Positions 1 through 9,544 of a stretch of 64,000 bases of DNA are shown in pieces (the stretch's first letter is position 1; every line of letters starts with the position of its first letter). The DNA lies in contig NZ_CP114882.2 of the NCBI RefSeq assembly GCF_027474525.2, positions 1,612,001 through 1,676,000 of the forward strand. The letters are read 5' to 3'. The stretch is from Flavobacterium lacustre. GTDB taxonomy: Bacteria > Bacteroidota > Bacteroidia > Flavobacteriales > Flavobacteriaceae. The notes under the pieces are model-generated. The model saw only the letters and a list, made by a program, of their open reading frames with translations, ran no database searches and had not been told where the DNA came from. Made by a program: the position numbers and the translations under genes.

Positions 1-1
1 G

Positions 2-451
2 TCTGACAATTATTGGGCTTCAGCAGATTATCCTTTTGCCTTTAAAATGAGAGATACGAATGGTAATCAAAACTTCTATATTGCACGTTTAGCGGATATT
101 TTATTATTGAAAGCTGAAGCTTTAGTAAGTACTGGTGATGTTTCTGGTGCTATGTCATTAGTAAATCAAGTTAGGGCTAGAGCTGGAATTGCTTCAATTA
201 GCGCTTCAACTCAATCTGATGCAGTAGATAAAGTTCTTGAAGAACGATTAATGGAATTAGCTTTCGAAGGGGATCGTTGGTTTGATTTAAAAAGAATGGG
301 TAAAGCGATTCAATTATTATCTCAACAAAAAGACGGTAATGGAAATGTTTTACCTTTTGCATCCAATATTAATCAAAATAGACTTTTATGGCCTATTCCT
401 CAAGATAAATTAGATGCTAATGCACTATTAACTCAAAATCCTGGATACTAA
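2..451 (+). CDS. SusD/RagB family outer-membrane lipoprotein, C-terminal part (truncated by window start)
   Basis: The reading frame is open from the first bases, so the true start lies outside the window. What is seen is the C-terminal end of a SusD/RagB glycan-binding lipoprotein: the motif RLADILLLKAEAL, a VNQVRARAG segment, the block EERLMELAFEGDRWFDLKRMG, and a terminal NPGY. The second SusD in this window (18489-19970) has the same series of motifs and also ends in NPGY. SusD proteins sit on the cell surface and pair with a SusC porin, so a susC is expected just upstream. A terminator follows at 487-524. The EEP, GH30, GH5 and GH3 genes downstream probably belong to the same beta-glucan locus. 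Confidence 0.93.
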   Translation, partial: SDNYWASADYPFAFKMRDTNGNQNFYIARLADILLLKAEALVSTGDVSGAMSLVNQVRARAGIASISASTQSDAVDKVLEERLMELAFEGDRWFDLKRMGKAIQLLSQQKDGNGNVLPFASNINQNRLLWPIPQDKLDANALLTQNPGY

Positions 452-486
452 TAGTAAATCAGCACTTTAATATAAGATGCTAAAAT

Positions 487-524
487 AAGCTCGGGACAAT
501 CAAAAAGTCCTGAGCTTAATTTTA
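487..524 (+). terminator. Rho-independent-like terminator after susD tail
   Basis: An 11-bp stem (487-497 with 507-517, one G-U pair) closes a 9-base loop and is followed by an AATTTT tract. It lies 35 bases after the SusD stop and probably ends the upstream susCD transcript. Confidence 0.65.
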
Positions 525-718
525 TAACGATAACATTTATAAAGTCTTAACGAAGAAATTAAAGAGATAAAAATGGAAATGTTACTTATAGATATACAAC
601 ATCAGGTATACTACTCGTGTTATATATGTATCTGCATACAATTTAGACCGTTTTATTTTTTTTCAATATTTTAGATTAGAGTTTTTAAATATTGGGTAGT
701 GCGTTTGTTTAGTTAGTT

Positions 719-765
719 CTTCATAAGGAGCTTCTATTTGTAGTTGGGTAGAAGCTTCAATGAAG
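719..765 (+). promoter_or_regulatory. Leader hairpin upstream of the EEP gene
   Basis: CTTCAT (719-724) pairs with ATGAAG (760-765), and inside it AGCTTCTA pairs with TAGAAGCT around a loop of about 12 bases. The hairpin ends about 23 bases before the ATG at 789 and has no U-tract, so it could be a 5' mRNA stabiliser or regulatory structure. No function is assigned. Confidence 0.4.
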
Positions 766-788
766 AATATTAATTGTAATTTTAAAGA

Positions 789-1634
789 ATGAAAAAATCA
801 AAACAAGGAATTATTTCTGTAGTTTTTGCCCTGATAAGTTTGTTCTCTTATGGTCAAAAATTAAAATTAATGACCTACAATATTAGACTTGATGTAGCCA
901 GTGACGCAGAAAACGATTGGACACATCGAAAAGATTTTTGTACTTCCCAAATTCAGTTCTATGGACCAGATATTTTTGGAGTCCAAGAGGCAAAACCCAA
1001 TCAGGTAATTGATATTGAAAATGCTTTACCAGAATACAAGAATGTCGGTATAGGAAGAGAAGGCCTTGGCAAAGGGGAATCTTCCAATATTTATTATAAA
1101 AAAGAACGATTTTCGATACAAGAAAGCAATACATTCTGGCTTTCTGAGACCCCAAATCAAATTTCTAAAGGATGGGATGCCGCCTTCAACAGGGTTTGTA
1201 CCTATGCGCTTTTTAAAGAGTTGAAAACAAAAAAAATGTTTTGGGTTTTTAATACGCATCTGGATCACATGGGGGAAGAAGCAAGAACCAAAGGAATTGA
1301 ACTGATAGTTTCAAAAATTAAAACCTTAAATACAAAAGGATATCCGGTGTTTTTTATGGGAGATTTTAATTCGGAACCTAACGAAGACAGAATTTTGTCA
1401 TTAAAAAAAATAATGAATGATAGCCGCGAAGTGTCCCATGAAAAACCTTTTGGACCATCCGGAACTTTTAATAATTTTAATTATAACGAACCGGTTACCA
1501 AGTTAATCGATTACATTTTTGTTTCTAAAGAAAATGGTATAAAAGTAAAAAAATATGCTATTTTAACCGATTCAAAAAATTTACATTACCCATCGGATCA
1601 TTTTCCGGTTTACATTGAAATTAATTTTAAATAA
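789..1634 (+). CDS. Secreted endonuclease/exonuclease/phosphatase (EEP) family protein
   Basis: The 281-residue protein starts with a signal peptide (residues 1-22, ending FSYGQ), so it is exported. The EEP fold is shown by its motifs in order: LMTYNIRLD near residue 27, DIFGVQEA near 61, NTHLDHMG near 155, FMGDFNSEP near 188, and the C-terminal SDHFPVY with Asp270-His271 as expected catalytic residues. EEP members cleave phosphodiester or phosphomonoester bonds, and the substrate here cannot be read from sequence. It is the first gene of a tight glycosidase run; the next gene starts only 4 bases after its stop. In carbohydrate loci such proteins may remove phosphate from phosphorylated glycans or nucleotides, which is inference. 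Confidence 0.9.
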   Translation: MKKSKQGIISVVFALISLFSYGQKLKLMTYNIRLDVASDAENDWTHRKDFCTSQIQFYGPDIFGVQEAKPNQVIDIENALPEYKNVGIGREGLGKGESSNIYYKKERFSIQESNTFWLSETPNQISKGWDAAFNRVCTYALFKELKTKKMFWVFNTHLDHMGEEARTKGIELIVSKIKTLNTKGYPVFFMGDFNSEPNEDRILSLKKIMNDSREVSHEKPFGPSGTFNNFNYNEPVTKLIDYIFVSKENGIKVKKYAILTDSKNLHYPSDHFPVYIEINFK

Positions 1635-1638
1635 AAAT

Positions 1639-3087
1639 ATGAAAAATAAAAATAATAGTACAAAGGTTTTTCTTATTGCTGTTTTATCAGTCATTTTAGT
1701 CCAATGTTCGCCTGCTACTGATCCTGTAAAACAGAAGCCTACAACTCCAGTAGTTACCAATCAAGTTGATTTTTGGTTGACCAAAGGAGACCAATCCTCT
1801 CGTCTTCAAAAGCAATCTTCTGTTTTAGCATTTGGTTCAGATAAAAATGTGTACACAAATATTGAAGTAGATGATACACAAACTTTTCAAACTGTTGACG
1901 GATTTGGTTTTACGCTCACCGGAGGAAGCGCTGAAGTCATAAACCAATTGAATGCTACAAAAAAACAAGAGTTGTTACAAGAATTATTTGGTGCAGATGA
2001 AAACGCAATAGGCATAAGTTATTTGCGAATTAGCATTGGAGCTTCAGATTTAAATGCCACTCCATTTACTTATAATGATTTACCAATCGGACAAACTGAT
2101 GTCAATCTGGAGCAGTTTAGTTTGGCACCAGACAAGAATAATCTGATACCAATGTTAAAACAAATTGTAGCGATTAATCCCAATATTAAAATTATGGCAA
2201 CCCCATGGTCTCCGCCAGTTTGGATGAAAGACAATGCAAATTTTATTGGTGGAAGTCTAAAACCGGAATATTATAGTGTATACGCACAATATTTTGTCAA
2301 GTACATTCAAAAGATGAAAGAAGAAGGAATTACTATTGATGCGATTACACCACAAAATGAACCTTTGCATCCGGGAAATAATCCAAGTATGTTAATGTTG
2401 GCAGAGCAACAAGCAGATTTTATAAAGAATCATTTAGGACCTGCTTTTAAGGCAGTGAATAGTACCGTTAAAATTGTTGTTTATGATCACAATTGTAATA
2501 AACCGGAATATCCAATAGCAATATTAAATGATGCTGAAGCATACCCATATGTTGATGGCTCAGCATTTCACTTATATGAAGGAGACATAAGCGCTTTATC
2601 AACAGTACACTCAGCTTTTCCTAATAAAAACATCTATTTTACCGAGCAATATACCGCTTCTACAGGAAGTTTTGATGGGGATTTGAAATGGCATATAAAA
2701 AATGTTATTATAGGTTCGATGCGTAATTGGAGTAAAACAGCATTAGAATGGAATTTGGCCAATGATGGTACTTTTGGTCCTCATACCCCAGGAGGTTGTA
2801 CTACTTGTAAAGGGGCATTGACTATAAACAGTAGTGAAAGTTTTACCAGAAATGTAGGGTATTATATTGTGGGACATGCTTCAAAATTTGTTCCTACAGG
2901 TTCTGTAAGGATTTCAAGCACAATTTCTGGGAATTTAAATACGGTAGCTTTCAAAACTCCTGCCGGTAAAAAAGTATTGATTGTAGAAAATGACGGTAAT
3001 ACTACTCAAACTTTTAATATTAAACACAAAGGTGTTTGGGTTTCAACTTCATTAGGTGCAGGTTCAGTAGGAACCTATATTTGGTAA
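1639..3087 (+). CDS. GH30 family glycosidase, surface lipoprotein
   Basis: The start at 1639 is preferred over an in-frame ATG at 1615, because it sits at the head of a proper lipoprotein signal (basic N-terminus, hydrophobic run, lipobox LVQC) and avoids overlap with the EEP gene. The mature protein shows the GH30 plan: the early VDGFGFTLTGGSAEV block, TPWSPPVWMK, the TPQNEP motif carrying the expected acid/base Glu241, and FTEQY with the expected nucleophile Glu336. A beta-sandwich side domain forms the C-terminus. GH30 enzymes include beta-1,6-glucanases and glucosylceramidase-like beta-glucosidases. Next to a second GH30, a GH5 and GH3s, a beta-1,6/beta-1,3-glucan target is most likely. 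Length (482 residues) is normal. Confidence 0.9.
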   Translation: MKNKNNSTKVFLIAVLSVILVQCSPATDPVKQKPTTPVVTNQVDFWLTKGDQSSRLQKQSSVLAFGSDKNVYTNIEVDDTQTFQTVDGFGFTLTGGSAEVINQLNATKKQELLQELFGADENAIGISYLRISIGASDLNATPFTYNDLPIGQTDVNLEQFSLAPDKNNLIPMLKQIVAINPNIKIMATPWSPPVWMKDNANFIGGSLKPEYYSVYAQYFVKYIQKMKEEGITIDAITPQNEPLHPGNNPSMLMLAEQQADFIKNHLGPAFKAVNSTVKIVVYDHNCNKPEYPIAILNDAEAYPYVDGSAFHLYEGDISALSTVHSAFPNKNIYFTEQYTASTGSFDGDLKWHIKNVIIGSMRNWSKTALEWNLANDGTFGPHTPGGCTTCKGALTINSSESFTRNVGYYIVGHASKFVPTGSVRISSTISGNLNTVAFKTPAGKKVLIVENDGNTTQTFNIKHKGVWVSTSLGAGSVGTYIW

Positions 3088-3110
3088 ATAAATAATATAA
3101 TAAACACATC

Positions 3111-4568
3111 ATGAAAAAAATAACAACAGCAGTATTTCTGGCGCTATCACTTTTTGCTTTTTCCCAGCAAAAAAATAAAATACAATCTAAAATATTTTCT
3201 ACAAAAGATAGAAAAGTAACCGTTTATACTACAGCGGACAGTACAAAATTAAGATTGACACCAACAGATAATTTAGTTTTTTCGGCTTCAAAACAACCGT
3301 TAGAAACAGAAATCTCCGTTTTTGTAGAACCAACAAAAACCTTTCAATCCTTTATGGGAATTGGAGGTGCAATAACGGATGCCAGTGCTGAGGTTTATGC
3401 AAAATTATCCAAAGATAAACAGCAAGAATTCATCAATGCCTATTATAACCCAGAAAAAGGAATCGGTTATTCATTGCTAAGAACTACAATCCATAGTTCT
3501 GATTTTAGTAGTGGAAGCTATACTTATATCAAAGAAGGGGATAAGGAATTGAAGACTTTCAATATTGACCATGACAGACAATACCGTATTCCGATGCTCA
3601 AAGAAGCGATAAAAACGGCTGGTGGAAAATTATTGCTTTATGTGTCACCATGGAGTCCGCCTGCTTTTATGAAAAGTACCAATAATATGCTAAGAGGAGG
3701 TACCTTGCTTCCGGAATATTACCAATCTTGGGCTAATTATTATGCAAAATTTATCAAAGCATACGAAAAAGAAGGAATGCCTATTTGGGGACTCACAATT
3801 CAAAATGAACCTATGGCCACTCAAACTTGGGAATCTTGTATTTATACAGCTGAAGCAGAAAGAGATTTTTTGAAAAATTTCTTGGGACCAACACTTAAAA
3901 AAGAAGGTTTAGGGAACAAAAAAATTGTAGTTTGGGATCATAATCGTGATTTAATGAATCAAAGAGCCAATACCATTTTCTCAGATCCAGAAGCGTCAAA
4001 GTATGCATGGGGAATGGGATTTCATTGGTATGAAACTTGGGCTGGAGGAATGCCAATGTTTGATAATGTTCGAAAAGTACATGAGGCTTATCCAACTAAA
4101 AATTTATTATTTACAGAAGGTTGTGTCGAAAAATTTGATGCCAAGAAATACCAATTTTGGGCAAATGGAGAACGTTACGGAACTTCAATGATTAATGATT
4201 TTAATAACGGAACTGTGGGCTGGACGGATTGGAATGTTTTATTGGACCAAAATGGTGGTCCAAATCATGTGGGTAATTTTTGTTTTGCACCAATTCATAT
4301 GGATACCAATTCAGGGGAATTAATTTACACACCAAGTTATTATTATATTGGTCATTTTTCAAAATTCATCCGTCCCAATGCTAAACGAGTGAGTTCAGCG
4401 GTAAGCAGAAGCAGTTTGTTAAGCACTTCATTCCTGAATACAGATGGTAAAATGGTAACGGTAGTGATGAATCAAAGTAGCAAAAGTGTAACTTACAATT
4501 TGATTATAGCCTCAGAAAAAACAGTAGTAACCATTCCGGCTCATGGAATTCAGACATTGGTATATTAA
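3111..4568 (+). CDS. GH30 family beta-glycosidase (glucosylceramidase / beta-1,6-glucanase type)
   Basis: A 485-residue exported protein (signal peptide residues 1-19, ending FAFSQQ, not a lipoprotein). It follows the canonical GH30 glucosylceramidase layout: GIGGAITDASAEV near the start, VSPWSPPAFMK, TIQNEP with the expected acid/base Glu233, the WESCIYTAEAE segment, and LLFTEGC with the expected nucleophile Glu336. It differs clearly from the preceding GH30, so the pair is not a recent duplication. One may attack the polymer at the surface and this one the released oligomers in the periplasm, which is inference. It begins 23 bases after the previous stop, in one operon. Confidence 0.92.
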   Translation: MKKITTAVFLALSLFAFSQQKNKIQSKIFSTKDRKVTVYTTADSTKLRLTPTDNLVFSASKQPLETEISVFVEPTKTFQSFMGIGGAITDASAEVYAKLSKDKQQEFINAYYNPEKGIGYSLLRTTIHSSDFSSGSYTYIKEGDKELKTFNIDHDRQYRIPMLKEAIKTAGGKLLLYVSPWSPPAFMKSTNNMLRGGTLLPEYYQSWANYYAKFIKAYEKEGMPIWGLTIQNEPMATQTWESCIYTAEAERDFLKNFLGPTLKKEGLGNKKIVVWDHNRDLMNQRANTIFSDPEASKYAWGMGFHWYETWAGGMPMFDNVRKVHEAYPTKNLLFTEGCVEKFDAKKYQFWANGERYGTSMINDFNNGTVGWTDWNVLLDQNGGPNHVGNFCFAPIHMDTNSGELIYTPSYYYIGHFSKFIRPNAKRVSSAVSRSSLLSTSFLNTDGKMVTVVMNQSSKSVTYNLIIASEKTVVTIPAHGIQTLVY

Positions 4569-4588
4569 ACGTAAAAAGAGCATACATT

Positions 4589-6325
4589 ATGAAAAAACTA
4601 CTTTTAATTGTATTTGTTTTACTGTCAATTTCAACTTTCGGTCAAGGATTTTTACACCGTGATGGTCAAAATATTATTGATGGTAATGGGAAAAATATAG
4701 TTTTAAGAGGTTTAGGACTAGGTGGTTGGATGGTTCAGGAAGGCTACATGCTGCAAACAGGTGCTTTTGCCGGTCCGCAACATAAAATTAAACAAAAGAT
4801 TACTGATGTAATTGGTGCCAAAAACACCGAAGAATTCTATCAGGCCTATAAAGCAAACGGAATTACCAAAAGAGACATAGATTCATTAGCAGCTTGGGGA
4901 TTCAATTCAATTCGTTTGCCAATGCATTACAATTTATATACACCATCTCTCGAAACCGAAAAAGAAGGCGAAATTACCTGGCTTGAAGAAGGTTTCAAAA
5001 TGACTGATGATCTATTAAGTTGGTGCGCCGATAACAATATCTATTTGATATTAGACTTGCATGCAGCTCCCGGTGGTCAAGGAAAAGATGCTGCAATATC
5101 TGACTATGATGATTCAAAACCATCGCTCTGGGAGAGTGCTGCAAATCAAGATAAAATGGTTGCATTATGGAAAAAGTTAGCAGAACGTTATAAAGATAAT
5201 CCTTGGATTGGAGCCTATGATATTATCAATGAGCCCAATTGGAATTTTACAGGAACGAATCAAAACGGCTGCGACGAAACGTCTAATGCGCCTTTGAAAG
5301 CTCTGCAAGTTCGAATTACAAATGCAATACGAGAGGTAGATAAAAACCATTTGATTTTTATCGAAGGCAATTGTTGGGGTAATAATTATAATGGGATGTT
5401 TCCGTTGTGGGATGAAAATATGGCCTTAAGTTTTCACAAATATTGGAATACTAATGGTACCGCTTCTATTCAAAATATGTTAGATTACAGAACCCGATAC
5501 AATGTACCAATTTGGTTGGGCGAAAGTGGTGAAAATTCTAATGTGTGGTTTGAGCAAGCCATTTCTTTAATGGAATCTAATAATATTGGTTGGGCTTTTT
5601 GGCCAATGAAAAAGATTGAAAATTTAGCCGGAGTTACTTCGGTTACAAAAACACCGGACTACGATAAATTATTGAAATATTGGCAAAACCAAGGCGAAAA
5701 ACCAAATACTGATTTTGCCAAAAAAACACTAATGCAGATTGCTGAGGACTATAAAATGGAGCACCTGACTATCAGATATGATGTGATTGATGCCATGTTC
5801 AGACAAGTGCAAACAAATGAAACCAAAAAATACAAAGACCATCCGCTTCCTGGTAAAATTTATGCTGCCGAATATGATTTAGGACAGAACGGATATGCTT
5901 ATTGGGATAAAGATATTGCTAATTATGACGGCACTAAATTTACTAAATGGAACAAAGGCGGATTCATGAGAAATGATGGTGTTGATATCGAATTGTGTAA
6001 TGACACAACCACCAACGGATTTCATGTAGCTTATATCGAAGACGGGGAGTGGTTGCAATACACGGTTGATGTAGAAAAGCAAACTACTTTTGATGTTGCT
6101 ATTCGTTATGCAAGTAATGTTGCAGAAGGAAAACTTTACTTAGAAGATAAAAAAGGAAGACTTTCTAAAAGCATTACAATTCCTTCTTCGGGTGGATTAA
6201 ATAATTGGAAAACCGTTATTCTAAAAAAGGTAATTTTGAAACCTGGAATCCATAAAATCAAAGTGCATTTCGAAAAAGGGAATTTCAATTTAAACTATAT
6301 GGAATTTAGAAATTCAAGAAAATAA
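4589..6325 (+). CDS. GH5 family glycosidase with C-terminal carbohydrate-binding module
   Basis: A 578-residue protein with a signal peptide (residues 1-19, ending STFGQ). Residues about 25-400 form a GH5 (beta/alpha)8 domain: RGLGLGGWMVQEGY, FNSIRLPMHY, ILDLHAAPGGQG, DIINEP with the expected acid/base Glu215, and WLGESGEN with the expected nucleophile Glu312. The C-terminal 150 residues (AAEYDLGQNGYAYWD, then DGEWLQYTVDVE) look like a CBM6-type beta-sandwich. GH5 members with the GLGLGGW start resemble fungal exo-beta-1,3-glucanase types, which suits the neighbouring GH30 and GH3 enzymes. The exact subfamily cannot be fixed from sequence reading. It sits 20 bases after the GH30 stop, in the same operon. 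Confidence 0.88.
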   Translation: MKKLLLIVFVLLSISTFGQGFLHRDGQNIIDGNGKNIVLRGLGLGGWMVQEGYMLQTGAFAGPQHKIKQKITDVIGAKNTEEFYQAYKANGITKRDIDSLAAWGFNSIRLPMHYNLYTPSLETEKEGEITWLEEGFKMTDDLLSWCADNNIYLILDLHAAPGGQGKDAAISDYDDSKPSLWESAANQDKMVALWKKLAERYKDNPWIGAYDIINEPNWNFTGTNQNGCDETSNAPLKALQVRITNAIREVDKNHLIFIEGNCWGNNYNGMFPLWDENMALSFHKYWNTNGTASIQNMLDYRTRYNVPIWLGESGENSNVWFEQAISLMESNNIGWAFWPMKKIENLAGVTSVTKTPDYDKLLKYWQNQGEKPNTDFAKKTLMQIAEDYKMEHLTIRYDVIDAMFRQVQTNETKKYKDHPLPGKIYAAEYDLGQNGYAYWDKDIANYDGTKFTKWNKGGFMRNDGVDIELCNDTTTNGFHVAYIEDGEWLQYTVDVEKQTTFDVAIRYASNVAEGKLYLEDKKGRLSKSITIPSSGGLNNWKTVILKKVILKPGIHKIKVHFEKGNFNLNYMEFRNSRK

Positions 6326-6387
6326 AATTATTTTGTTTTCTTTACAACATATAATGGTTTGTTTATAAAATAATAAAAATATATAAA

Positions 6388-8613
6388 ATGAAAAAAAACG
6401 TGTCTATAACACTTTTATTAGTTTCCTTTCTGTCCTTTTCACAACCAAAAACGATAGATCAAAAAGTGAATGCTTTGCTGAAGCAAATGACACTCGAAGA
6501 GAAAATAGGTCAACTTAATCAATATACGGGGGATAATGCGGCAACAGGTCCTATAACGATAAATCCGAATAAACAAGCGGAAATTAAACAAGGTTTAATA
6601 GGTTCGATGTTGAATATTTTGGGAACACAACACACCCGACAATATCAAGAATTAGCCATGCAATCCCGATTAAAAATCCCGTTGTTGTTTGGTCAGGATG
6701 TTATTCACGGATACAAAACGACATTCCCACTTCCTTTGGCGGAAGCCGCAAGTTGGGATTTGGATGCAATGGAACTTTCTGCAAGAATCGCAGCAATCGA
6801 AGCTTCTGCCAGCGGAATTCATTGGACATTTGCGCCTATGGTTGATATTTCCCGCGATCCGCGTTGGGGACGTGTTATGGAAGGCGCCGGAGAAGATACT
6901 TATTTAGGGTCTAAAATTGCGTACGCCAGAGTCAAAGGATTTCAAGGGAAATTAGGAGATGTAAATTCGGTAATGGCTTGCGTAAAACATTTTGCTGCTT
7001 ATGGAGCTGCAGTTGGCGGTAGAGATTACAACTCAGTTGATATGAGCGAAAGAATGCTTTGGGAAACGTATTTGCCTCCTTTCAAGTCTGCCTTAGATGC
7101 TGGTGCGGCTACTTTCATGAATTCGTTTAATGATTTGAATGGAATTCCGGCAACCGGGAATAAATATTTACAAAGAGATATCCTGAAAGGGAAATGGAAT
7201 TTTCAAGGTTTTGTAGTTTCAGATTGGGGGTCGATTGGCGAAATGGTCAGTCACGGATATTCAAAAGATAATAAAGAAGCTGCGTTACAAGCCATAACCG
7301 CCGGAAGTGATATGGATATGGAAAGCAATGCGTACCGATACCATTTGGCAGAATTAGTAAAAGAGAAAAAGGTTTCCATCACTTTGATTGATGATGCTGT
7401 AAAGCGAATTTTACGCAAGAAATTCGAATTGGGATTGTTCGATGATCCTTTTAAATATTGTAATCCGGAACGTGAACAAGCAGCGTTGAATAACCCAGAA
7501 CATAGAAAAGCAGCAAGAGATATAGCGGCAAAAAGTATTGTATTGTTGAAGAATGAAAACAGAATTTTACCACTTTCAGAAGAAACAAAAACAATTGCTT
7601 TTATTGGTCCTTTGGTCAAAGAGCGCAAGCAAAATATGGGATTTTGGTCGGTTGAATTGCCAGAAGTAGATTATGACAAACATGTTATTTCGCAATGGGA
7701 AGGAGTTCAAAATAAAGTTGGGAACTTTGCTAAATTGCTTTACGCCAAAGGTTGTGAAATCGAAGGAGATAACAAAGACGGTTTTGCCGAAGCTGTAGCT
7801 GTTGCCAATCAAGCAGATGTTGTGATTTTGAGTATTGGTGAAAGAAGAGACATGAGCGGAGAGGCTAAAAGCCGCAGTAATCTTCGTTTGCCCGGCGTTC
7901 AGGAAGAATTGATAAAAGCGATTCAAGCCACGGGAAAACCAATTGTGGTTTTGATTAATGCCGGAAGACCGCTTATTTTTAATTATACTGCCGATACCGT
8001 TCCTGCAATTTTATACACCTGGTGGTTAGGTACCGAAGCCGGTAATGCCATTGCCGATGTGTTGTTTGGCGATTATAATCCATCGGGGAAATTACCGATG
8101 TCTTTCCCTAGAGAAGAAGGTCAGATTCCTATTTATTACAATCATTTTAATACCGGAAGACCCGCAGCAAATGAAACGGCTACGAATTATGTTTCGGCTT
8201 ATACAGATTTAAAAAACAGCCCTAAATTTCCTTTCGGATTCGGGTTGAGTTACACGACTTTCGATTATTCTGATTTGAAATTGTCTAAAAATAAGATGAA
8301 AAGTACTGAAACCATCGAAGTTTCGATGACGATTACTAATTCAGGAAAAGTCGCTGGTGAAGAAGTCGTTCAGTTGTATTTGAGAGATAAAGTAGGTTCA
8401 GTTGTTCGTCCGATAATTGAACTGAAAGATTTTCAAAAAATAAAATTGAATGCCGGAGAAACTAAAACGGTCAAATTTACTATTGATAAACAAAAATTAT
8501 CTTTTTATAATTCTGATTTAAAATGGATTACAGAACCCGGAGATTTTGACTTGATGATTGGTTCTTCTTCTTCTGATATCCGCTTGAAAGCTACTTTTGA
8601 ACTAAATAATTAA
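6388..8613 (+). CDS. GH3 family beta-glucosidase (BglX-like)
   Basis: A 741-residue exported protein with a signal peptide (residues 1-18, ending SFSQ). The N-terminal barrel carries GQDVIHGYKTTFP, the ISRDPRWGR block, VKHFAAYG, and GFVVSDWG with the expected nucleophile Asp279. The second alpha/beta domain (about 380-600) has KSIVLLKNE, and the C-terminal 120 residues are the usual fibronectin III-like domain (GKVAGEEVVQLYLRD). BglX-type enzymes remove terminal glucose from beta-linked gluco-oligosaccharides, so this would finish products of the GH30 and GH5 enzymes in the periplasm. It lies 62 bases after the GH5 gene and 16 before the esterase-type gene, probably co-transcribed. Confidence 0.94.
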   Translation: MKKNVSITLLLVSFLSFSQPKTIDQKVNALLKQMTLEEKIGQLNQYTGDNAATGPITINPNKQAEIKQGLIGSMLNILGTQHTRQYQELAMQSRLKIPLLFGQDVIHGYKTTFPLPLAEAASWDLDAMELSARIAAIEASASGIHWTFAPMVDISRDPRWGRVMEGAGEDTYLGSKIAYARVKGFQGKLGDVNSVMACVKHFAAYGAAVGGRDYNSVDMSERMLWETYLPPFKSALDAGAATFMNSFNDLNGIPATGNKYLQRDILKGKWNFQGFVVSDWGSIGEMVSHGYSKDNKEAALQAITAGSDMDMESNAYRYHLAELVKEKKVSITLIDDAVKRILRKKFELGLFDDPFKYCNPEREQAALNNPEHRKAARDIAAKSIVLLKNENRILPLSEETKTIAFIGPLVKERKQNMGFWSVELPEVDYDKHVISQWEGVQNKVGNFAKLLYAKGCEIEGDNKDGFAEAVAVANQADVVILSIGERRDMSGEAKSRSNLRLPGVQEELIKAIQATGKPIVVLINAGRPLIFNYTADTVPAILYTWWLGTEAGNAIADVLFGDYNPSGKLPMSFPREEGQIPIYYNHFNTGRPAANETATNYVSAYTDLKNSPKFPFGFGLSYTTFDYSDLKLSKNKMKSTETIEVSMTITNSGKVAGEEVVQLYLRDKVGSVVRPIIELKDFQKIKLNAGETKTVKFTIDKQKLSFYNSDLKWITEPGDFDLMIGSSSSDIRLKATFELNN

Positions 8614-8629
8614 TTAAAAAAACTATACT

Positions 8630-9544
8630 ATGAAATCTGTTTTAATACTTCTTGTAATGCCTCTTTTGCTTTTGGCACAACAAAAAAAAGATAGTATCAG
8701 GGTGTTTTATTTGGGCGGTCAGTCCAATATGGAAGGGTTTGGCTATGTAAAAGGATTGCCGGATTCTTTAAAAAAGAATAAAAATGTTTTTATATATCAA
8801 GGAAATCCTGTTGGCGATAATGATAAAACCGGAGGTTTGGGAAAATGGGATTTGCTGCAAGCCGGACACGGAACCGGTTTTTCATCTGATGGAAAAACGA
8901 ATGTACTTTCTGATCGATTTGGAGTTGAGCTTTCGTTGGCTAAAAGGTTGCAAGAATTATATCCAAATCAAAAACTCGCTTTTATAAAATATGCCAGAAA
9001 TGGTTCCTCAATTGATAGTATCGGAACTGCTGGATTTGGTGCTTGGGAACCTGATTTTAAAGGAGGAAAAGGAAAGAATCAGTACGATTATTTTCTAAAA
9101 ACGGTTAATAATGCCATGGCTGTAAAAGATATAAATGGCGATGGAGTTGAAGATGTTCTGATTCCAAGTGGTATTATTTGGATGCAAGGCGAAAGCGATG
9201 CGGATAAAACAGAGCAAATTGCAAATCAGTATTATTCAAATTTAAAGAGATTAATGGACCTTATGAAAGCTGCTTTTAGAGACGATGATTTACCTGTTGT
9301 AATCGGGAAAATTTCGGATTCTGGCGATGATACAGACGGAAAAGTTTGGGATTTTGGCGAATTGGTTCAGTATAGCCAAGAAAAATTTGCGGCAACAGAA
9401 CCTAATGCAGCCATTGTAAGAACTACAAATAACTATAAATATTCAGATAAATATCACTATGATAATGCCGGATTTATTGACTTAGGCAAGCAATTTGCCA
9501 ATGCAATTTTTCTTCTGAACAATAAAAAAACGAGTAAACTCTAA
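8630..9544 (+). CDS. SGNH-fold carbohydrate esterase (sialate O-acetylesterase-like)
   Basis: A 304-residue exported protein (signal peptide residues 1-16, ending LLLAQQ). GGQSNMEG near residue 29 holds the expected catalytic Ser32, SGIIWMQGESDA carries the oxyanion-side Gly-Glu-Ser block typical of this family, and a C-terminal DKYHYDNAGF gives a candidate catalytic His276. This is the DUF303/sialate O-acetylesterase group, whose members remove acetyl groups from glycans. It ends the plus-strand glycosidase run, so the target polysaccharide may carry O-acetyl groups. The substrate is inferred from context and sialic acid itself is not implied. Confidence 0.85.
   Translation: MKSVLILLVMPLLLLAQQKKDSIRVFYLGGQSNMEGFGYVKGLPDSLKKNKNVFIYQGNPVGDNDKTGGLGKWDLLQAGHGTGFSSDGKTNVLSDRFGVELSLAKRLQELYPNQKLAFIKYARNGSSIDSIGTAGFGAWEPDFKGGKGKNQYDYFLKTVNNAMAVKDINGDGVEDVLIPSGIIWMQGESDADKTEQIANQYYSNLKRLMDLMKAAFRDDDLPVVIGKISDSGDDTDGKVWDFGELVQYSQEKFAATEPNAAIVRTTNNYKYSDKYHYDNAGFIDLGKQFANAIFLLNNKKTSKL

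Larger units (their letters stand above)
452..788. other. Intergenic region between susD tail and the glycosidase operon
   Basis: This 337-base gap holds the terminator at 487-524 and a second hairpin at 719-765, close upstream of the next gene. The AT-rich middle probably holds the promoter of the EEP-GH30-GH5-GH3 run, but no clear TTG/TANNTTTG pair was found. No gene is seen here. Confidence 0.5.
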
